NCBI GenBank assembly: GCA_002842935.1
Contig: PHEM01000004.1
Location: forward strand, 1-25,184
Direction of reading: 5' to 3'
DNA: 25,184 bases
From: Alphaproteobacteria bacterium HGW-Alphaproteobacteria-13
GTDB taxonomy: Bacteria; Pseudomonadota; Alphaproteobacteria; Sphingomonadales; Sphingomonadaceae
This document shows, piece by piece, positions 20,134-25,184 of the stretch (within the stretch, counting starts at the first letter, position 1; each line of letters begins with the position of its first letter). The notes beneath the pieces are model-generated. The model was not told the origin of the DNA. It was given only the letters and a program-made list of their open reading frames with translations, and did no database searches. The position numbers and the translations under genes are program-made.

Positions 20134-21563
20134 CCGAAACGCTTACCCATTTCATCAACGGCGTCGCGCTGCCCGGCGATCCCGTCGGCACCAGCATCAA
20201 CCCGTCGAATATCGACGAACTGGTCGCGCGCTATCCGAAGGGCGACGCGGCGCTTGTCGATACGGCGGTGCAGGCGGCGCAAGACGCCTTGCCGGGCTGG
20301 TCCAGCGCGTCGCCGGAAGTGCGGTCGGACCTGCTCGACAAGGTCGGCGCGACGATCATGGCGCGCGCCGCCGATCTCGGCGCGCTACTCGCGCGCGAGG
20401 AAGGCAAGACACTGGCCGAAGGCACGGGCGAAGTGATGCGCGCCGCGCGCATCTTCAAATATTTCGCGGGCGAGGCGCTGCGGCGGCATGGCCGCACGCT
20501 GGAATCCACGCGCCCCGGCATCGACGTTGCGACATACCGCGAGGCCGTGGGTGTCGTCGGCCTGATCACGCCGTGGAACTTCCCCATCGCCATTCCGGCG
20601 TGGAAGGCCGCGCCCGCGCTGGCTTTCGGCAATACGATCGTGCTGAAACCGGCGACGCCCACGCCCGCCACGGCCCACGCGCTGGCCGCGATCATCCATG
20701 AATGCGGCGCGCCGCCGGGGGTCTTCAACCTGGTGCTGGGCGACGGCGACGTCGGCCGCGCGATCGTCGACCATCCAGGCATCGACGCCTTGTCCTTCAC
20801 AGGATCGCAGACGGTCGGCGCGCGCATCGCCGAAGCCGCCGTGCGGCGACAGGCGCGCGTGCAGATGGAGATGGGCGGCAAGAATCCGCTGGTCGTGCTG
20901 GATGACGCCGACCTCGACCGTGCCGTCGCGATCGCGCTCGACGGCGGTTTTTTCCAGACCGGCCAGCGCTGCACTGCCTCGTCGCGCATCATCGTGACGG
21001 ACGGCATCCACGACCGCTTCGTCGCCGCGCTGGCGGAACGGGCGCGCGGCCTGAAAGTCGGCCATGCGCTCGACCCCGCGACGCAGGTCGGCCCGGCCGC
21101 CCATGCCGAGCAGTTCGAACAGAATCTGCGCTATATGCGGATCGCCGTCGACGAGGGCGGCCGTGTGGCGGCGGGCGGCGACGTGCTGAAGCTCGACACG
21201 CCGGGCTATTACATGAGTCCGGCGCTGATCGCCGACACCGATCCCGACATGCGGATCAACGGCGAGGAAGTGTTCGGTCCCGTCGTCAGCACGGTTCGCG
21301 TCAAGGATTATGACGCCGCGCTCGACCTTGCCAATCGCGGGGATTTCGGCCTTTCGGCAGGCATCGTCACGACATCGCTGCACCATGCGCGGCATTTCCG
21401 GCGCGCGGTGCGCGCGGGCATGGTGATGGTCAACCTGCCCACGGCGGGCGTCGACTATCATGTGCCGTTCGGCGGCTCGCGCAAATCGAGTTACGGCCCG
21501 CGCGAACAGGGTTTCGCGGCCGTCGAATTCTATACGCAAATGAAGATCGTCTACACGGGCTGA
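20130..21563 (+). CDS. Aldehyde dehydrogenase, probably 2-oxoglutarate semialdehyde dehydrogenase
   Basis: 477 aa, NAD(P)+-dependent ALDH superfamily. Catalytic and cofactor residues are in place: Asn150 (TPWNFP), Lys173 (VLKPATPTPA), Glu247 (QMEMGGKNP) and the nucleophile Cys281 (FFQTGQRCTASSR). NGEEVFGPV and PFGGSRKSSYGPREQG close the fold. Coupled by ATGA overlap to the XylX-like dehydratase, it should oxidise that enzyme's product, 2-oxoglutarate semialdehyde, to 2-oxoglutarate (role of XylA in the Weimberg pathway; KGSADH elsewhere). The role comes from context plus family; the motif set alone does not fix the substrate. Confidence 0.88.
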   Translation: MTETLTHFINGVALPGDPVGTSINPSNIDELVARYPKGDAALVDTAVQAAQDALPGWSSASPEVRSDLLDKVGATIMARAADLGALLAREEGKTLAEGTGEVMRAARIFKYFAGEALRRHGRTLESTRPGIDVATYREAVGVVGLITPWNFPIAIPAWKAAPALAFGNTIVLKPATPTPATAHALAAIIHECGAPPGVFNLVLGDGDVGRAIVDHPGIDALSFTGSQTVGARIAEAAVRRQARVQMEMGGKNPLVVLDDADLDRAVAIALDGGFFQTGQRCTASSRIIVTDGIHDRFVAALAERARGLKVGHALDPATQVGPAAHAEQFEQNLRYMRIAVDEGGRVAAGGDVLKLDTPGYYMSPALIADTDPDMRINGEEVFGPVVSTVRVKDYDAALDLANRGDFGLSAGIVTTSLHHARHFRRAVRAGMVMVNLPTAGVDYHVPFGGSRKSSYGPREQGFAAVEFYTQMKIVYTG

Positions 21564-21607
21564 CGCGTGGCGTCCGCCATGACGGGCGCCATGATGGGAG
21601 AGACAAG

Positions 21608-22948
21608 GTGAAGCTGAAATCGATTTTCGGACATCTGGCGATGGGCGCCGCGCTGGCGCTGACCGGGGCGAGCGCCGCTTCGGCGGAAACGATCGCCGTC
21701 ACCAACTTCACGCTGATCGACGGCCGAGGCGGCGCGGCCGTCCCCAATTCGTCGATGATCATCACGGACGGCCGCATCATCTGGGTCGGTCCCGCATCGC
21801 AGGCGCGCACGCCGCCCGACGCCGTCGTCGTCGACCTGACGGGCAAGTTCGTGACACCCGGCTTCATCGACACGCACATCCACCTGGGCAACACTCACGA
21901 CCTCGTCCAGAAAGAGGAATTCTTCACGCGCGAGAATGTGGAGAAGGATCTGTCGACCTATGCCGCCTATGGCTTCACGAGCGTGGCGATCATGGGGACC
22001 GACAAGGACCTGATCTTTTCGGTCCGCAAGCAGCAGCGCGCCAGCCGCCCGACGATGGCGCGCCTCTATACCAGCGGACAGGGCATCGTGTTCCACGGCG
22101 GCTATGGCGGCGTTCCCGGCATCAACACGCCGGTCGCGACGCCCAGGGAAGCCGCCGCCGTCGTCGATGCGCAGGCGGCGAAGGGTGCCGACTATATCAA
22201 ATTCTGGCTCGACGACGAACTGCATTCCATGCCGAAGATGCCGCCCCAGATCAGCCAGGCCGTGATCGATGCCGCGCACCGCAACGGGCTGAAGGCCTTT
22301 GCCCACATCTTTTATCTGGAAGACGCCAGGCGGCTGACCGATCAAGGCATCGACGGCTTTGTCCACAGCGTGCGCGACGCCGACATCGACCCCGCGCTGC
22401 TGCGTGACATGAAGGCCAAGGGCACGGTGCAGGTCGCCGCCACGCTGAGCCGCGAGGCCGCGATGTTCGCCTATGGCAGACATGCCCCGCAACTCGACGA
22501 TCCCTTCTTCCGGCAATCGACCTCGCCCGAAACGCTTCGCCAGCTCGACAGCCCCGAACGGCAGAAGCAGGTATCCAGCGCGCCGGTCTTTCCGGAGCTG
22601 CCCAAATTCTTCGAGCGCGCGAAGGCCAATTTCAAGAAGCTGGCCGACGCCGGCCTTCCGTTCGGCGCCGGGACCGATTCCGGCCCACCCGGACGCGTCG
22701 CGGGCTATTCCGGCCATTGGGAAATGGAATTGATGGTGGCGGCGGGCGTCACGCCCGCGCAGGCGCTGCATGCCGCGACGGGCGGCGCGGCGAAAATATT
22801 GGGCGCGCAGGATATCGGCACGCTGGAACGCGCGAAATGGGCCGATTTCGTCGTGCTCGACGCCGATCCGCTGCAGAATATCCTGAACACGCGCAAGATC
22901 AGCGCCGTCTATATCGCCGGCCGCCGCGTGCCGTCGGTCGCGCCCTGA
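21608..22948 (+). CDS. Exported amidohydrolase-family metal-dependent hydrolase
   Basis: 446 aa from GTG, preceded by GGGAGAGAC. Residues 1-27 are a Sec signal peptide (MKLKSIFGHLAMG...SAASAE), so it acts outside the cytoplasm. The full binuclear metal set of subtype I amidohydrolases appears: GFIDTHIHLG with His90 and His92, Lys198 (GADYIKFW, candidate carboxylated Lys), His233 (FAHIFY), His253 (FVHSVRD) and Asp357 (GAGTDSGPPG). Members cleave amides, lactones or C-C bonds in cyclic or conjugated substrates; the substrate here is unknown. It lies 44 nt after the aldehyde dehydrogenase in the same operon, which suggests a periplasmic step feeding the pathway. Confidence 0.9.
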   Translation: MKLKSIFGHLAMGAALALTGASAASAETIAVTNFTLIDGRGGAAVPNSSMIITDGRIIWVGPASQARTPPDAVVVDLTGKFVTPGFIDTHIHLGNTHDLVQKEEFFTRENVEKDLSTYAAYGFTSVAIMGTDKDLIFSVRKQQRASRPTMARLYTSGQGIVFHGGYGGVPGINTPVATPREAAAVVDAQAAKGADYIKFWLDDELHSMPKMPPQISQAVIDAAHRNGLKAFAHIFYLEDARRLTDQGIDGFVHSVRDADIDPALLRDMKAKGTVQVAATLSREAAMFAYGRHAPQLDDPFFRQSTSPETLRQLDSPERQKQVSSAPVFPELPKFFERAKANFKKLADAGLPFGAGTDSGPPGRVAGYSGHWEMELMVAAGVTPAQALHAATGGAAKILGAQDIGTLERAKWADFVVLDADPLQNILNTRKISAVYIAGRRVPSVAP

Positions 22949-22992
22949 CCCAAGCGGCCGCCTGCGAAAAACGGATTTCGGGAGAAGACGGC

Positions 22993-24273
22993 ATGACCAC
23001 GCAAGCCCGCGCGACGCGCGTTCGGCACAAGGTCCTGTGGCTGACGGTCGCGGCCTATATGATCACCTATATGGACCGCGTGGTCATTTCGACCGCCGCG
23101 CCGTCCATCCAGCAGGAATTCGGCTTTTCGCTGGTGACGATGGGCTGGATCTTCGCATCCTTCCAGATCGCCTATGCGCTGTTCCAGATTCCCGGCGGCT
23201 GGCTGGGCGACCGGTTCGGCCCGCGCCGCGCGCTGACCGGAATCGTCATCTGGTGGTCCAGCTTCACCGCCGCCACGGCATTGACCTGGTCGGCCGCGTC
23301 GATGATCGTCTGCCGCTTCCTGTTCGGCGCGGGCGAGGCGGGCGCCTTCCCGATCGCCACGCGCTCGCTGTCACGCTGGATGCTGCCCGCCGAACGCGGG
23401 TGGGCGCAAGGCGTGACGCACGCCGGGGCGCGGCTGGGCGGCGCGCTGACGCCCGTGTTCGTCGTGTTCCTGATCGTCCATTTCGGCTGGCGCGCGCCCT
23501 TCTTCCTGTTCGCGCTGGTCGGGATCGGCTGGGCGGCCTTCTGGTACTGGTTCTATCGCGACACCCCGACCGAGCATCGCGGCGTCAATGCGGCGGAACA
23601 GACGCTGATCGCCGACGCGCTGGGCGACACGTCGATCAAGGCGCGCGGCGCCGTGCCGTGGCGCACGCTGCTGAGCAATCCGCAGATGTGGCTGCTGTCG
23701 GCGATGTATTTCTGCTATGCCTACAGCATAGGCATCTTCCTGACCTGGTTCCCCAAATATCTGAACGACGCCCGCGATTTCAGCCTGGTCGAAATGGGCA
23801 TCTATGCCAGCGCGCCGCTGATGGCGGGCGTGGTCGGCGACATGGCGGGCGGCTGGGTATCGGACCGGCTGCTGGAACGGTCGGGCAATCTGCGATCGGC
23901 GCGCCGCAACGTGGCGATGGCGGGCTTCATCCTTGCCGCGATCACCATCCCGCTCGCCGTGCTGGCAACCGACCCGCTGGTCTGCGTCGCCTGGTTCTGC
24001 ATCGCCGTCTTCGGCCTGGAGTTGACGGTCGGCGTATCCTGGGCCGTGACGCTGGACATCGGCGGCAGCTATGCCGGTTCGGTTTCGGCCGTGATGAACA
24101 CCTTCGGCAATATCGGCGGGGCGCTGGCGTCGGTCGTGACGGGCTATGTCGTCGCGCACAGCGGCTGGAACCCGGCCTTCTTCGTGCTTGCCATCTTGTC
24201 GGCGCTCGCGGCGCTCCTGTTCGTGCGGATCGACGCCTCGATGCCGCTCCATCGGCCCGCCGCTACGGCTTGA
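22993..24273 (+). CDS. MFS transporter, ACS type, second copy in the island
   Basis: 426 aa with 12 predicted membrane helices. Helix 1 has the ACS pattern TYMDRVVISTAAPSI; motif A is GDRFGPRRAL; RFLFGAGEAGAFPIATRSLSRWM is on helix 4; LLSAMYFCYAYSIGIFLTWFPKYL on helix 7 is typical of sugar-acid/galactonate-type permeases. It probably imports the acid produced in the periplasm. The ATG at 22993 has GGGAGAAG upstream; the frame is open further left inside the amidohydrolase gene, but that reads as non-native sequence. It is the last gene of the dehydratase operon. Its 3' end overlaps the convergent lutC gene by 11 bp. Confidence 0.9.
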   Translation: MTTQARATRVRHKVLWLTVAAYMITYMDRVVISTAAPSIQQEFGFSLVTMGWIFASFQIAYALFQIPGGWLGDRFGPRRALTGIVIWWSSFTAATALTWSAASMIVCRFLFGAGEAGAFPIATRSLSRWMLPAERGWAQGVTHAGARLGGALTPVFVVFLIVHFGWRAPFFLFALVGIGWAAFWYWFYRDTPTEHRGVNAAEQTLIADALGDTSIKARGAVPWRTLLSNPQMWLLSAMYFCYAYSIGIFLTWFPKYLNDARDFSLVEMGIYASAPLMAGVVGDMAGGWVSDRLLERSGNLRSARRNVAMAGFILAAITIPLAVLATDPLVCVAWFCIAVFGLELTVGVSWAVTLDIGGSYAGSVSAVMNTFGNIGGALASVVTGYVVAHSGWNPAFFVLAILSALAALLFVRIDASMPLHRPAATA

Positions 24274-24931
24274 CGACCAGTACCAGCAAGTGACCGGGAC
24301 CATGCGCCCCCAGATACATGGTCTGTTCGATGTCGCCCGATCGCGAAGGACCCGTCACGAAATTGACGAGGCGCGGCAGGCGCCCCTTTCCGAACATGTC
24401 GCGCAGCCGATCGAGCGCCGTTTCCGCGTCGCCAACGATGGCGTCTTCACGCACCAGCACGACATGCACGCGCGGCAGGAAGTTGAGCAGCGTCGGATTA
24501 TCGGGACCGGAGAACAGCAGCAGCGAACCCGTCTCCGCGACGCCTGCTTCCGCGTGGCTGACGGTCGCGCTGTCGCTCGGCATGGCGTTCCCCGACCGGA
24601 CGTCCAGCGCCGCGCCGCCCCAGTCGACGCCCGCGAGCCGGTCGTCCGCGCCCATGACGAGGCGGGGGAGAAACTGTCGCTCGGCCAGATAGCGCGCGAT
24701 CACGCCAGGCACCTCGCCCGCCGCCAGATGCTCCACGTCCGCGCTGGCGGCGCGCGCCATGCGGATGAACAGCGCGATGCGCTCTTCGGGCGGAAGCTGG
24801 CCGCGCGCGGGCACGACGCCGCGCGGCGCCCGCATCAGCCGGTCCGCGACGGCCGCCCGGCGGCTCGCATCGGCGCCGCTTACGCCCAGCGAGCGGCGGA
24901 TGCGGACCAGCATCGCGTCGCGCGCGCTCAT
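24263..24931 (-). CDS. lutC: LutC-type LUD-domain protein, lactate utilisation
   Basis: 222 aa. N-terminal helix MSARDAMLVRIRRSLG, then the LUD fold: SHAEAGVAETGSLLLFSGPDNPTLLNFLPRVHVVLVREDAIV, and near the end FVTGPSRSGDIEQTMYLGAHGPGHLLVLVV. This SRSGDIE...GAHGP segment is the family signature. LutABC is the iron-sulfur L-lactate oxidation system (cytoplasmic side), giving pyruvate. The start overlaps the stop of the upstream gene (ATGA), typical for lutB-lutC. No island operator is visible near it, so it may be independent of the sugar-acid regulon. Confidence 0.9.
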   Translation of the reverse strand: MSARDAMLVRIRRSLGVSGADASRRAAVADRLMRAPRGVVPARGQLPPEERIALFIRMARAASADVEHLAAGEVPGVIARYLAERQFLPRLVMGADDRLAGVDWGGAALDVRSGNAMPSDSATVSHAEAGVAETGSLLLFSGPDNPTLLNFLPRVHVVLVREDAIVGDAETALDRLRDMFGKGRLPRLVNFVTGPSRSGDIEQTMYLGAHGPGHLLVLVVKP

Positions 24932-25184
24932 CGTCCGCTCCCTTGCCGCTGCCGTTTCGCCCACCGGCTCTGGAACGTATCGCCCTCCGGCGCCGGAAAG
25001 TCGCGCCAGTCGCTCCAGCTTGCCGCGAACGGCAGACGGCGGAATCGCCCCCCGCGCCCGAACAGGCCCACCAGCCGCATGGCGGCGACTGTCGCGGCGC
25101 GATAGAGCCGGGGCCGCCGCGCAATGGCCGCCCATGTCCGAATCCCCCAGCGCTGCGTCACGGGCGTCAGGTGGCGGCTGAATT
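24928..25184 (-). CDS. lutB: LutB, C-terminal end (5' part outside the window)
   Basis: The reading frame runs leftward from the window edge (FSRHLTPVTQRWG...) to the TGA at 24928-24930. Readable features match the C-terminus of LutB iron-sulfur proteins: a hydrophobic/Arg helix (RPRLYRAATVAAMRLVGLFG) and the terminal RRLPFAASWSDWRDFPAPEGDTFQSRW. The ferredoxin-type cysteine motifs lie outside the window. Its overlap with lutC supports the assignment. Confidence 0.8.
   Translation of the reverse strand, partial: FSRHLTPVTQRWGIRTWAAIARRPRLYRAATVAAMRLVGLFGRGGRFRRLPFAASWSDWRDFPAPEGDTFQSRWAKRQRQGSGR

Noticed and set aside
1..25184. tRNA, rRNA, CRISPR arrays, transposases, phage genes
   Set aside because: None seen on reading both strands; the only mobile-looking sequences are the short palindromic repeats listed.

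Overview
The window looks like chromosomal DNA of a sphingomonad-type alphaproteobacterium (Sphingomonadaceae). Support: high GC, the housekeeping block lnt-metK-trmB, a very large TonB-dependent receptor beside a sugar-acid cluster, and short GC-rich palindromic repeats of the kind I recall from sphingomonad genomes. The genus cannot be fixed from the sequence alone.

Layout. (1) 1-4041 is housekeeping: the 3' part of lnt, metK behind an inverted-repeat operator, an exported protein with two related halves, and trmB. (2) 4101-24273 is one catabolic island. Rightward: an exported small protein plus an ACS-type MFS transporter (4158-5978). Leftward: a 2-keto-3-deoxy-sugar-acid kinase, two exported RraA-family proteins, an IclR regulator and an exported HpcH/HpaI-family aldolase (11259 back to 6187). 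Rightward: an exported SMP-30-like propeller, a 978-residue TonB-dependent receptor and an exported lactonase-like propeller (11402-16886). Leftward: a second exported aldolase (17981-16947). Rightward: a GntR/FCD regulator, then a XylX-type 2-keto-3-deoxy-acid dehydratase, an alpha-ketoglutarate-semialdehyde-type dehydrogenase, an exported amidohydrolase and a second MFS transporter (18163-24273). (3) 24263-25184 holds leftward lutC and the 3' end of lutB (lactate utilisation), which converge on the island.

How it may work (inference). The receptor would bring an oligomeric or lactone/conjugated sugar-acid-like compound into the periplasm. There an unusual set of signal-peptide-bearing enzymes (two propellers, an amidohydrolase, two aldolase-fold and two RraA-fold proteins) would process it. 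The MFS permeases would import the resulting acid anions. In the cytoplasm the FAH-family dehydratase and the aldehyde dehydrogenase would send 2-keto-3-deoxy acids to 2-oxoglutarate, while the kinase opens a phosphorylated branch.

The main hidden signal is regulatory. A palindrome close to TTGTATACAA / TTGCATACAA occurs in front of nearly every transcription unit of the island, usually as two copies whose cores lie 20-21 bp apart. This phasing puts one copy on the -35 hexamer and the other on the -10 hexamer. I saw no site before lnt, metK, trmB or lutBC. The GntR protein is the best candidate to bind it. The most novel protein content is the pair of exported HpcH/HpaI-fold aldolases with Thr where the usual pyruvate-binding Arg is expected, together with the pair of exported RraA-fold proteins.
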